The notes below the pieces were generated by a model. The model had not been told where the DNA came from. It did no database searches and saw only the letters and a list, made by a program, of their open reading frames with translations. A stretch of DNA of 64,000 bases from Heterohyrax brucei (taxonomy: Eukaryota > Chordata > Mammalia > Hyracoidea > Procaviidae), in NCBI GenBank assembly GCA_028571685.1, contig CM053142.1, forward strand, positions 132,238,796-132,302,795, in the 5' to 3' direction. How positions within the stretch are numbered: position 1 is the stretch's first letter; each line of letters opens with the position of its first letter. The translations under genes were made by a program, and so were the position numbers. Of the stretch, positions 54,851 through 64,000 are shown one piece after another.

Positions 54851-57800
54851 TCTTTTGGCCTTGCCATACGTGAAAATCAATCTCTTTAGTGTGATTTTTA
54901 TTTCTGGGGCCCAGCTAGACCTTAAACGTCACTTTCCTCCCGACCTACGTAAATCTTCCTTCTCCCTAAGTGACTTCCCTGGTGATGGAAAGCTTCATTT
55001 GTTTGAAAAAGTATGCTGTGAATAACTTCTCTGCTTTTGAGTATAGCCTGTAACTGTAGGTAATCAAGCATACATAGTCGACATACGTATTTTGATTTCC
55101 CGTTGCAGGCGTCGCTTTCTCTTGCTCCTGTTAACATCTTCAAGGCTGGAGCTGATGAAGAGAGAGCAGAGACAGCTCGTCTGGTGAGCCTTGTTCTCTC
55201 ATTTCGTTTGAGGATAAAATTGGAACGTTCATCCTAAGACTGTAAAGTTGACTAATGATAATCTCTTTGATTTTTCTCCCCAGTCTTCTTTTATTGGTGC
55301 CATCGCTATAGGAGACTTGGTAAAGAGCACTTTGGGACCCAAGGGCATGGTAAGGAAAAGTGTATATGTAGGTTTTAATACTGTTTTAGGGCCATTGGTG
55401 GAAATAGTTACTGACTTTTTTGGATGATTTTTAAACTTCAGAAAGCATGAAAGTAAGACACGTAGCTGGTCCTCAATTAAAAATGAAAACAGTACTCTGA
55501 AGTTCCAAAGAGTAACATTATTCTTTGGTGTGTATTTTCTGGATGTGTTTCCGTTCACTTATGTAGACGTACGTATGTATGTTTATTTAGTATTTGCTTT
55601 TGTCATAAACTGAAACTGTCGCTGTTGAGTGGTCTCTGACTGAGCAACCCTGTAGGGCAGAGTAGAACTGCTTCTGTAGGGTTTCCAAGGAGTGGCTGGT
55701 GGATTCAAACGGCCTACCTTATAGTTAGCAGCTGATTAACTGCTGGGCAGCTAGGGCCCATTATTTTATACAGGTACTGTCTGTATGTACTTACGCAGCT
55801 TGTTTTTTAAATTCTTGTCAGTATAGGTAGATATTCTGGAATTCTGTTATTTCATGGTTTGCTTAATTGGCTGTATTGGTATTTTGTTCCCATTGTTTTG
55901 ACTGTTTGGGTGGTTTTGGGGATATATGAGAGTACTGATTGACCCACTTGTTCTTCAACATGTACTTAAATGTCTTTATGTCCCTTTAGGATAAGATTCT
56001 TTTAAGCAGCGGACGAGATGCCTCCCTTATGGTAACCAATGATGGTGCTACTATTCTAAAAAACATTGGTGTTGACAACCCAGCAGCTAAAGTTTTAGTT
56101 GGTGAGTCTACAGATTTATTTAAGGGGGAGGGAGTGACTTGTAAGAAAATACTGTTTTGTTAACTTTGCCAAGCCAAGTGCCATTATGAAGTACTTATTT
56201 TTCAATAAGCTGTGTTAACTAATTGTACTTTGAATTAGTTGATTCTACCACTTTTTAATTAAGTGGCCTTACTATTAAAATGGAAACTTTTGGAGTGCAA
56301 AGTAATCACTGATGGTAAAACTTGTATTCCAGACTCAGAAATTCCAGAAAATTTGTCAGATATAGAAACCTAGGTGTGGGAGATTTGGATTGGTAGTGAG
56401 TATGTGTGGTGAATTCAACTACGACGAGTAACTTAAAAGGCAGACTCAGGTGTAAGTTAATAACTCATTTTTTTCTAGATATGTCCAGGGTTCAAGATGA
56501 TGAAGTTGGTGATGGCACTACCTCTGTTACTGTTTTAGCAGCGGAATTACTAAGGGTAAGAAAGTAACTAAACAACTCTTAACTCATTTTTTGTTGTGGT
56601 GGTTTCAAATTTCAACAGTAATCAAATCCTTCCTACAAATATTATTTACAAGTGTTTTTTATTGTTTATTAACAGGAAGCAGAAACTTTAATTGCAAAAA
56701 AGATTCATCCACAGACTATCATTGCAGGTTGGAGAGAAGCCACAAAGGCAGCACGAGAGGCTCTGTTGAGTTCTGCAGTTGATCATGGGTTGGTATACCA
56801 AAGTACTATTTTAAGAATTTAGTATTCTTGTGTAATACAGGAAACTGAGCATTGAAAAGCGCATGCAGACATGACGCTGCTGCCTTTCCTTACCCTCAAA
56901 CAAAAACTCCACATTCCTCTCTAGAGAAAAACAATGTTTGGGTCTTTTATACATATATAATCAAAACAAATAGGTAAATGAAAATAAATAGGATCATTGA
57001 GCAGAGAGTTTTTAGCTTCATTTTAACCTGTCTGATTAATAAGGATCTTTCTGGTTGGCAGTATTCTGTGAAACATTAGTTTTAGTATTCAGGTTTTATT
57101 ATTGTTATAGTAACAAAAGAAAACCGTGGTGGCCTGGAAGTTAACTGCTGAGTCTGCTAACCAAAAGGTTGGTAGTTCAGGTTTACCAGGTGCTCTTTGG
57201 AACCTTTATGGGTTAGTTCTTTTCTGACCTATAGGGTTGGTATGAGTTGAAATCAACTTGATAGCAGTGGCTAAAAGTGATGAATTTGTTACCAAAAAAA
57301 AAATTTTGGACATGGAATTTCTGGACCTAATGGTATGTATGTATTTTAAAGTCATTTATCAGACTTTCTGTTTTAGTTATGTGATGTTGCTCTAACAGAA
57401 ATACTGCAAGTGGATGTCTTCAAAAGAGGAGTTTTATTTGTCACAGTCGTGTAAGTTGAAAGTCCAAATTCAAGGTGTCAGATCCAGGGAAGGCTGTCTT
57501 GCTGACACTGGAGGAAGGTTCTTGTTGTCAGTCTTCCCTGGACTGGAAGCTTCAGAGGTGCAGGGACTCCAGTCCTTGAGAAAGGATGTGCTCAGCAGCT
57601 CAGCTCAGGGCATTGCTTTTCAGTACAATGAACAGGTGCCCAGATGTCTCTTGTCAGTTTCTCTCTTTCTTAAGAGACTGCCTCAAGGCACAGAACAAAC
57701 TTCAACATTGAATCTTGACTCTAACAATACAGCTGCCACTGGTCCACACTCATCAACATCCTAGAGGTAGGAATTCCAACAGGGAGGAACATCACACTAT

Positions 57801-60800
57801 ATCAGGAATTATGGTCTAGCTAAATTAAATTATTACAGATTTTTTAAGGAACACAAGTCAATCCATGGCACCTTCAGAAAGAATGTTGTACTCCTACAAG
57901 ATATATAACAGTGCCTGTTTCTTATGTTTTGATACTCTTGTTTGCTTGTGGGTTTTTGTTTTGCTTTTTCAAACTTGGTGGTTTGGTGGAAAAAAGGTAT
58001 CCTTTAATTTACATTTCTTGATTATACTGGTAAAGTCAAATTGTTTTCATATAGCTTAAAGCCCTTGCAGTTGGGGTGAAGTTGTGTTTAACACAGAAGT
58101 ACGGATAGATTTTGAAAAGTAGGTTTCACGTTTTTGGAGAAACTCAGTCATGAATTTCTTTTTTCTTTAAGCTCTGATGAGGTTAAATTCCGTCAAGATT
58201 TAATGAACATTGCAGGAACAACGTTATCCTCAAAGCTGCTTACTCATCACAAAGATCACTTTACTAAGTTAGCTGTAGAAGCTGTTCTTAGACTGAAAGG
58301 CTCTGGTAATCTGGAGGCAATTCATGTCATCAAGAAGCTAGGAGGAAGTCTGGCAGATTCCTATTTAGATGAAGGTACGTATAGATGTCAAATATGGGAA
58401 ACCAGGCTTTAATTAAATACCGTGTGTGGAGTACTAAGTGAATGCTGCTTTTAGCTCGTTAAGACTAGTGATGCTTAAAACAAAGCTATACGTTGACATA
58501 CGCTTCATCTTCCTACACCATGTCAGCATTTCATTGACAATCTTTAAATTTTACCTTACATTTTGAAGTTACTTATATGGTTAATAAAGGGAAATTACAG
58601 CTTTAAGTCAGCTTTCAAATGTGATGCTTTTTCCAGGATGACGTATTCTCCAGGAAGGGCGTGAATAAGTCGGATCATCTAGTTAACAATAGGATCTAGT
58701 TGAGGGGTTCTGGTGTTGATTCTTAATTATGTTTTGGTAACTGCTGTTTTCTTAAGAATGTGTTGTGTTTAATAGCATGTGAGCTTTTGAAAACATTTTC
58801 GCAGTATGATACACAAAATGTCCTGAGGGAACTATAGGCATTCTGTTCTACAGAGAAGGAAAAAATAAGTTAGACTTAATTTCAGCTTGACCACTTATTT
58901 GAAGTTCTAATTCTGTTGCATGTCACTTGTCTCCATTTATTTCAAGAAAGTTACATAATTCTAACTATTTCTAGTTGAATTTGTGTGTAATAGCTGTGTA
59001 GCTTTTCTAACAGGGGCTTGTAGTAGGGAAAGATGGTTAAAAGAAGGACAGTAGCAGTGACTGCTATCATTTTTGAATGTTGGCTCTCTGCAAAAAAAAC
59101 CCAAAATCACACCCATTGTCATCAAGTTGATTGCAACTCGTAGTGACCCTACAGGACAGTACAGTGGCTCATTGGCTTTCCAAAGCTGGAATCTTGACAC
59201 AAGCAGACTGCACATCGTTGTCCTGCAGAGCAGCTGACGAATTTGAACTCCCGACCTTTTGGTTAACAGCCAAGCACTTACTCATTCCCTAATAAGGCTT
59301 CTGTGCCAGATGTTGTGTTAAGAATTTTACTTAAGTCTCAGTTTTCTTGGTGGTGACTCAGTGAGTTATGATGTGTCTCAGCTAACTGCAGCAGAAAACC
59401 CCAAGCAACACTGGCTTTGTAGCTTTTATGTTTTTTCATATCTGAAGTCAGAAGAGGTAGGCAGTTTCAGGTTCATGTGATGGTTGCAAATCAAAGGGCT
59501 ATGGGCTGATAACTGGCATCTCTGCTGCTGCTTTTATTCCCAGTTCACAGATAAGTACCTATAGTTGCATAGCTTGTAAGCAGCAGAGTCATGATTAGAG
59601 CCAGGTTCATCATAGTGTTATGGTCTTTAAAAAATTTAGTAATAACTTGCAGTACCCTGTGTATCTGAATCACAGCTTGTTTTCTCTTGTCTTCATTTTA
59701 AAGTTATCAGTACTTTTACATTGCAATCTATACCACTGTGTGGGTAGTATAATAGCATGTATCTGAAGTAAAATTCTGTGAGTACAGTGCTTGTTTTTAA
59801 TACTAGAGCTGTGCTCAGGTTTCAGTTTTTATGTGTTTAAATGACTTACTACATTGCTTTTATTCTAGAAGGTCAGTAAGTCGGACTTAACATTTTTTGA
59901 AAGAGTAATTTGCTAAGGCAGACAGCCCTGTAAGATTTACTGACGTAGCTTTGAAGTACTTGTGTACTACAATGTTGTCATTGTATTTATTGTAGGCTTT
60001 CTGCTGGATAAAAAAATTGGAGTAAATCAACCAAAGCGAATTGAAAATGCTAAAATTCTCATTGCAAATACTGGAATGGATACAGACAAAATAAAGGTGT
60101 GTTGATTTTATGTTTTGAAATTTTAGTTGCTGGTTATCATAAATTCAGAAAAGTTGGGAAAATAACTTGCAGTAGAAAACATACACATGCAGTCTTTTTC
60201 ATGTATTTATGTAAAGATGCTGTAGTAATATGGGACTCTTCAAGAGTTATGGAATCAGTACTATTTTTAATGCTTTCTTTGTCTTAGATATTTGGTTCCA
60301 GGGTACGAGTTGATTCTACAGCAAAGGTTGCAGAAATAGAGCATGCGGAAAAGGAAAAAATGAAGGAGAAAGTAGAACGTATTCTTAAGCATGGAATCAA
60401 TTGCTTTATTAACAGGTCTGTGTGTGTGTTAACAGTATTTGTAATAGTCGTAAGAAAGGATTTTGTTTCTGTGAAGACTTAAGGAAATACTTTTAAGTGG
60501 AAAACCTGGTGGCGTAGTGGGTTAAATGCTATGTCTGCTGTAACCGAGAGGTAGGCAGTTCAGAGCCGCTCGGTGCTCCTTGGGGCGGTTCTGCCCTGAC
60601 CTTTAGGGTAGCTATGAGTCAGATCTGACTCGATGGCCATGGTTTTGTTTTGTTTTAAGGAAATAACTTTGTTGAATTAGTTACTTGTTATGTAGGACCT
60701 GTGCTTTTCCAAATGTAAGTGTAATTGTATAGCAAGTAATTTGTATTAGAATGATTTAGTGTCTTTTTTGGAGGAAGAATTGCATGTTAAAGGATGAGTT

Positions 60801-63620
60801 TGAAGTAGAAAAAGCTGAAACTTTAAAACAAGAGTGAAGAGATGGAGAGTTTTAAGAGTTTAAGGGCTTTAATTCATAATAAAAAAAACTTTCCTGGTAG
60901 CATCTGTTCATTTTGGATAACAGAAGAACATAAAGAGCAGGATCTGAGGTCTTGCCTTCCAGAAACTTCTTTATGTTGGCTTTTAATGTGTTTTATTATG
61001 TATGATATTTTAATTTTGTTTTTTTGCTTGTAATCATATGCTGGAAACTCTCGTAACTTGTTCCTTCAACAGTATGTATTTTTACTCAAAAGTATAGATT
61101 TTTCCTAGGGTAATCAGTAAATTGTGATTTATAAGCATTTTCCTAGGAGACATTTAGGTCGTTTGCATTTTTTATTATAAGTGACAATTTTTATAAATAC
61201 CTTAATTATTTTAAGTATTATTTGTGAATTGTTAATTCCGAACATAATGGTCATGTGTATTTCATTTACAGGCAGTTGATTTATAATTACCCTGAACAGC
61301 TCTTTGGCGCTGCTGGTGTCATGGCTATTGAGCATGCAGATTTTGCAGGAGTAGAACGCCTGGCACTTGTCACAGGTATGGGAAAAGGCATGAATGTGTA
61401 ACAGAGGAATCACTTTGTGATTTATGGCGTGTTCTGTATGCAGACAAAGAAAAAGAAGTTCTTCAGGCGTTCAGCATCTGAAGAAGTGTTTCTAAAAACA
61501 AAGATACTTTTTGGATTGGAGTCTTAGTTCAGTTACAGCATTGTTTACAAATTATATGCTAGGTTCTCCATAGGTCTTTTTTTTTTTTCCTATTGTGTTT
61601 AAAGATACTAGATCTGTAGTTACATGGGAAAAAAGAAGTCTTAAATCTTGTGTAGTTTTACTTATTTTTACTGCTGAGTGAATAGTTAAGTGCTTTGTGT
61701 CCTATGTCAGTACAGTAATAACAGTAATCTTTATCAAATATTATATGCCAGATTGATTCTGAGATACTTAAACGTTACTTAACATAATTTTTTTTAAATA
61801 TCTGAATTTTGAAATGAGTGAAACATTCCAAAGATGTATGTTGAAAAGTTAGTGTGTTCCAACACCCATCAGTAGAAGTATGCATAATAGTGATATTGGT
61901 TGTGTTGAAAGTAATCTCTGAGTCCTTGAAAAACTAAGTTAAGCAGACTTTACACTCTTCCTTTCATTCTTAAAATATGAATGAATAGATTGGAAAGTTG
62001 GTTTGGGATCTGGGAGTGAAAATTAAGGAGACCTTGGATTTAGGGTATGAAGTTTGGAATTGCTATGAGTATTACAAAACATTAAAGCATAGTAACATTT
62101 AGAGAGTGGAATTGGTCTCAGAATAACTTCCTAAGCCAGTTTTAATAATTTGAGAAGCATAGTCTTTCCCTGATCTAGGTAGGTATTTTTTTTTTATTAA
62201 TTATTTTGGAGTGGCAGTTCACCTGCTTTAATTAGTTCTGTCAGAGCAATTGTGTATTTCATGCTTATGGAAACACAAAGTATTCCATGGTTGCTTTGGT
62301 ATAATTCATCCTTTAATGCAAGAAAATCACAGACAATAGATATGAATGATGTCATATACATGGAATATGCTGATACCATAGAGGTGATAAATTGCTACAT
62401 GGAGGAATATGTATTATACCAAGCAAAGGTATATAACTGTTAAGTTAACCCTGTGGGAGTTACAAATTTAGGGAAATATAAGTAGGCACAGAAGGATTAA
62501 GTGGAAGTTCTCATAAGCCAGATAGTCTTTATTTTTGGGTGCGATGCCCCAAATATCTGTGATGTCACATATTTAGAACACACAGAAATCTCAGGAATTT
62601 GCCAGCCAAAATAAAAAGAAATTCAGCTATACAAATTATGAATATAAAGAGTTTAAGAATGCCAGTAGTTCTTCCACATTTATTGTAAAATGAGAAAGAT
62701 AGGGTCCATTACTACTTAGCAGATTTGTCCACAAGGAATAGGAGAAGAGGATTTGGTTGATAATCGATGGAATCCCCAACATGAAGAGAAAATCAGTTAA
62801 ACGGAAACCCACCTCTTCCTAATTAAGAATTAGAAAAGGAAATGGTTGACCCTGTCAGTTTAGAGTAGGTGATGGAACTAGAAGGTAAGATACAATGAAT
62901 ACATTGAATTTGTCTTAAGTATACATCATTGTTTGTTCTAGGTTTTCCCTGTTTTCTAGGCATCAAAGGAACTTGCAGACAATTGAGTTAGTGGAATAAT
63001 TAGTAGGAATCAAGTGTTCTTTTATGTAGTTCCTAATAATCTGTACAGGTACCAACTAGTTAAATATTTATGTCTTATGTTTGGTGTCATAAGCATTGGG
63101 TCTGTCATCTAGACTGGATTTTAAGAGTTTGAATTTACATTCAGACATAACGGGTACAGTCGCAGTTGCACCTTTGGGATAGTGTGTATGTACACGCTTA
63201 AAGCCAAAATGCTTGGTTTGAATCCCGGCGTTACCTTGTTTGTTCTGGCTGTAATCTTGGGCAAGTAATGAAACCGTAGTCCTAATTTTGTCACTGGTAA
63301 AATGTAATAATAACAGAACCTGTTTTGTAGGCTAATTGTGATAGTTGTAACGAGTCATTTCATCTGTAGTACTTCAAGAGAGTACTTGGTATATAGTACA
63401 CAGTCCTTTTTGAAAGATGTTAGTTAGGTTATCTGCCCACTCCTGCTCGAGAGAACTGGGAAATCGCCCTCTATCTGACTCTGTGCCTCCATGTTCACAG
63501 GGGGTGAGATTGCTTCCACCTTTGACCACCCAGAGCTGGTGAAGCTGGGGAGCTGCAAACTGATCGAGGAGGTCATGGTTGGAGAAGACAAGCTCATTCA
63601 CTTCTCTGGGGTAGCACTGG
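54412..63620 (+). CDS. CCT2: CCT2 coding sequence, exons 1-11 (residues 1-367; truncated by window)
   Basis: T-complex protein 1 subunit beta, one of eight paralogous subunits of the cytosolic TRiC/CCT chaperonin, a double ring that folds actin, tubulin and about a tenth of new proteins using ATP. Coding exons sum to 1102 nt (367 codons plus one base). Conserved motifs: [10 protein letters not shown] (41-50), the nucleotide-binding TNDGATILK (64-72) and GDGTTS (96-101) with Asp97 as metal-binding residue. The apical domain and part of the intermediate domain follow. The final third (residues 368-535, exons 12 on) lies beyond 64000. All splice sites are canonical, no frame break. Differences from human as I recall it: Ser27 for Thr27, Thr for Ser in REAES, Val for Ile in IHIIKK and EVMIGE. 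Confidence 0.96.
54415..55108 (+). other. CCT2 intron 1, CpG-rich at left
   Basis: Holds the right half of the CpG island. The donor GTGAGC directly abuts the start codon. No SINE present. Confidence 0.8.
55109..55183 (+). CDS. CCT2: CCT2 exon 2, residues 2-26
   Basis: Acceptor GTTGCAG|G, donor CTG|GTGAGC. Encodes [19 protein letters not shown] and AETARL, phase 0 at both ends. Confidence 0.97.
55284..55349 (+). CDS. CCT2: CCT2 exon 3, residues 27-48
   Basis: Acceptor CCCCAG|T, donor ATG|GTAAGG. Encodes [22 protein letters not shown]; the LGPKG loop contacts the ATP phosphates. Residue 27 is Ser, whereas I recall Thr in human. Confidence 0.97.
55611..55758 (-). mobile_element. AfroSINE in CCT2 intron 3
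   Basis: On + reads CTGTAGGGCAGAGTAGAACT and TAGGGTTTCCAAGGAG; ends GCAGCTAGGGCCC. Confidence 0.88.
55990..56101 (+). CDS. CCT2: CCT2 exon 4, residues 49-85
   Basis: Acceptor CTTTAG|G, donor GTTG|GTGAGT. Encodes [19 protein letters not shown] and [18 protein letters not shown], with the equatorial nucleotide-binding motif TNDGATI. Ends one base into codon 86. Confidence 0.98.
56102..56478. other. CCT2 intron 4
   Basis: No repeat recognised. Confidence 0.6.
56479..56555 (+). CDS. CCT2: CCT2 exon 5, residues 86-111
   Basis: Acceptor TTCTAG|A, donor AGG|GTAAGA. Encodes [20 protein letters not shown], carrying the GDGTT motif that defines group II chaperonins. Confidence 0.98.
56676..56788 (+). 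CDS. CCT2: CCT2 exon 6, residues 112-149
   Basis: Acceptor TTAACAG|G, donor CATGG|GTTGGT, a GT donor of weaker consensus. Encodes [20 protein letters not shown] and [18 protein letters not shown]. Ends two bases into codon 149. Confidence 0.97.
57119..57272 (+). mobile_element. AfroSINE in CCT2 intron 6
   Basis: Head GAAAACCGTGGTGGCCTGGA, tail GGTATGAGTTGAAATCAACT. Confidence 0.88.
57369..57869 (-). mobile_element. MaLR-type LTR in CCT2 intron 6
   Basis: Related to 9905-10399: shared blocks include TTTTATTTGTCACAGTC, AAGTCCAAATTCAAGGTGTC and AAGAGACTGCCTCAAGGCAC. Solo LTR. Confidence 0.75.
58172..58374 (+). CDS. CCT2: CCT2 exon 7, residues 149-217
   Basis: Acceptor TTTAAG|C (AAG rather than CAG/TAG), donor GAAG|GTACGT. 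Encodes [20 protein letters not shown] to [15 protein letters not shown]. It leads from the equatorial through the intermediate domain towards the apical domain. Confidence 0.97.
58375..59091. other. CCT2 intron 7, left part
   Basis: AT-rich; no recognised repeat. Confidence 0.5.
59092..59290 (-). mobile_element. AfroSINE, long form, in CCT2 intron 7
   Basis: On + reads CCCTACAGGACAGTACAGTG, GAGCAGCTGACGAATTTGAA and TTTTGGTTAACAGCCAAGCA. Confidence 0.88.
59520..59620 (-). repeat. MIR fragment
   Basis: On + reads TTCACAGATAAGTACCTATA and AGCAGCAGAGTCATGATTAG, reverse MIR pattern. Confidence 0.55.
59996..60096 (+). CDS. CCT2: CCT2 exon 8, residues 217-250
   Basis: Acceptor TTGTAG|G, donor AAG|GTGTGT. 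Encodes [20 protein letters not shown] and [13 protein letters not shown], in the apical domain region. Confidence 0.97.
60288..60415 (+). CDS. CCT2: CCT2 exon 9, residues 251-293
   Basis: Acceptor TCTTAG|A, donor ACAG|GTCTGT. Encodes [20 protein letters not shown] and [20 protein letters not shown]. The charged [10 protein letters not shown] stretch belongs to the helical apical protrusion that forms the built-in lid of group II chaperonins. Confidence 0.97.
60499..60656 (+). mobile_element. AfroSINE in CCT2 intron 9
   Basis: Head GGAAAACCTGGTGGCGTAGT, tail GCTATGAGTCAGATCTGACT. Flanks carry an imperfect duplication beginning TTAAGGAAATA (about 60479 and 60656). Confidence 0.93.
60657..61271. 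other. CCT2 intron 9, right part
   Basis: No repeat recognised. Confidence 0.5.
61272..61375 (+). CDS. CCT2: CCT2 exon 10, residues 293-328
   Basis: Acceptor TTACAG|G, donor ACAG|GTATGG. Encodes [20 protein letters not shown] and [14 protein letters not shown]. Confidence 0.97.
61376..63194. other. CCT2 intron 10, 1.8 kb without clear repeats
   Basis: AT-rich sequence with T runs near 61577 and 62190. No SINE, L1, exon or structured RNA recognised. Confidence 0.45.
63195..63410 (+). repeat. MIR upstream of CCT2 exon 11
   Basis: Reads GGTTTGAATCCCGGCGTTAC, ATCTTGGGCAAGTAATGAAA, GTAAAATGTAATAATAACAG, the full MIR core, ending about 90 bp before the exon. Confidence 0.75.
63501..63620 (+). 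CDS. CCT2: CCT2 exon 11, residues 328-367 (last in window)
   Basis: Acceptor TTCACAG|G, donor CTGG|GTGAGC. Encodes [19 protein letters not shown] and [20 protein letters not shown]; next exon lies outside. GC-rich third codon positions contrast with the AT-rich earlier exons. Confidence 0.97.
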
Positions 63621-64000
63621 GTGAGCAGTTGCATTAGACCTTGCTTAGGGTGCCTGAATCTTTGCCTGAGTCTGTAGAAGTGAAATGAAGTTACTAGACT
63701 GATAGTCTATTGTTTTAATTCTTGAGAAGCACAAAGTGTTTTAAGTGTCCTGTGAGGTGTCCAGAATCTTATATTTATCTTGTCTTTATGAACAGTGGAA
63801 ACCCTGGTTGTGTAGTGGCTAAAGTGCGATGTCTGCTAACAAAAGGGCGGCAGTTCATATCTGCCAGGCACTCCTTGGAATTTCTGTGGGGCAGTTCTGC
63901 TGTGTTGTGTAGAGTTACTCTCAGTTGGAATCAACTCAACAGCAGTGGGTTTGGTTTTCATTGGTGAACAGTGTATATTCCCAATAGACTCTTCCTTGAG
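63621..64000 (+). other. CCT2 intron 11 (to window end)
   Basis: Contains one AfroSINE (63798-63964). Remaining exons 12 onward are to the right. Confidence 0.8.
63798..63964 (+). mobile_element. AfroSINE with 9-bp target duplication
   Basis: Head GAAACCCTGGTTGTGTAGTG, tail TCTCAGTTGGAATCAACTCA plus GGGTTTGGTTTTC. TGAACAGTG flanks both sides (63789-63797, 63965-63973). Confidence 0.94.

Noticed and set aside
54410-54880. 156-codon minus-strand frame in the CpG island
   Set aside because: Arg/Gly/Pro-rich translation typical of GC-rich promoter DNA; no start context, splice site or family resemblance. An antisense transcript cannot be excluded.
57414-57764. 116-codon plus-strand frame in CCT2 intron 6
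   Set aside because: Falls entirely inside a MaLR LTR in antisense; no splice sites joining it to CCT2.
54415-63500. Intronic snoRNA in CCT2, as seen in some other CCT subunit genes
   Set aside because: No convincing paired C/D boxes or H/ACA arrangement was seen by eye in the introns; a covariance-model search would be needed to exclude it.
1-64000. CRISPR array, operon or phage-like system
   Set aside because: Spliced genes, SINEs and LINEs show this is mammalian nuclear DNA; no spaced direct repeats of CRISPR type are present.

Overview
The window is mammalian nuclear DNA from an afrotherian, most likely an elephant or close paenungulate. The identification rests on about 23 copies of the tRNA-derived AfroSINE family (heads like GGAAACCCTGGTGGCGTAGTGG), a nearly full-length RTE/BovB-type LINE whose 3' end resembles the AfroSINE tail, and L1 families with long GC-rich 5' regions. 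Species was inferred from repeats, not from a database match.

Two neighbouring plus-strand protein genes, in the same order as on human 12q15, explain all convincing coding sequence. FRS2 (FGF receptor substrate 2) occupies 1-44605: a 5' UTR exon (11407-11501), the ATG exon (19190-19281), four further coding exons and a 4.75-kb 3' UTR. The spliced reading frame is exactly 508 codons, the human length. CCT2 (chaperonin TRiC/CCT subunit beta) starts in a CpG island near 54350 and runs off the right edge; exons 1-11 (residues 1-367 plus one base) are present with intact GT/AG sites and frame.

Region by region: 1-11400 is FRS2 intron with a foldback mariner element, L1 pieces, MaLR LTRs, AfroSINEs and an unusual long inverted repeat (8911-9406). 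11407-19281 holds the 5' UTR exon, which creates a 24-codon uORF ending 7 bases before the FRS2 ATG. 19282-35555 is one intron filled mainly by two near-full-length antisense L1 elements, one (23940-31102) inserted inside the other (19381-34240) with a visible 10-bp target duplication. 35556-44605 holds the remaining FRS2 exons. 44606-54100 is intergenic: ancient repeats, L1 3' ends, the RTE LINE (48685-51771) and a second foldback mariner. 54100-64000 is the CCT2 promoter and first eleven exons.

No new enzyme, defence or RNA-guided system is visible. The points most worth checking are the exon-spanning FRS2 uORF, the 190-bp-arm inverted repeat, the foldback mariner family present twice in opposite orientations, the monomeric L1 5' UTRs with YY1-like motifs, and the RTE/AfroSINE tail similarity.
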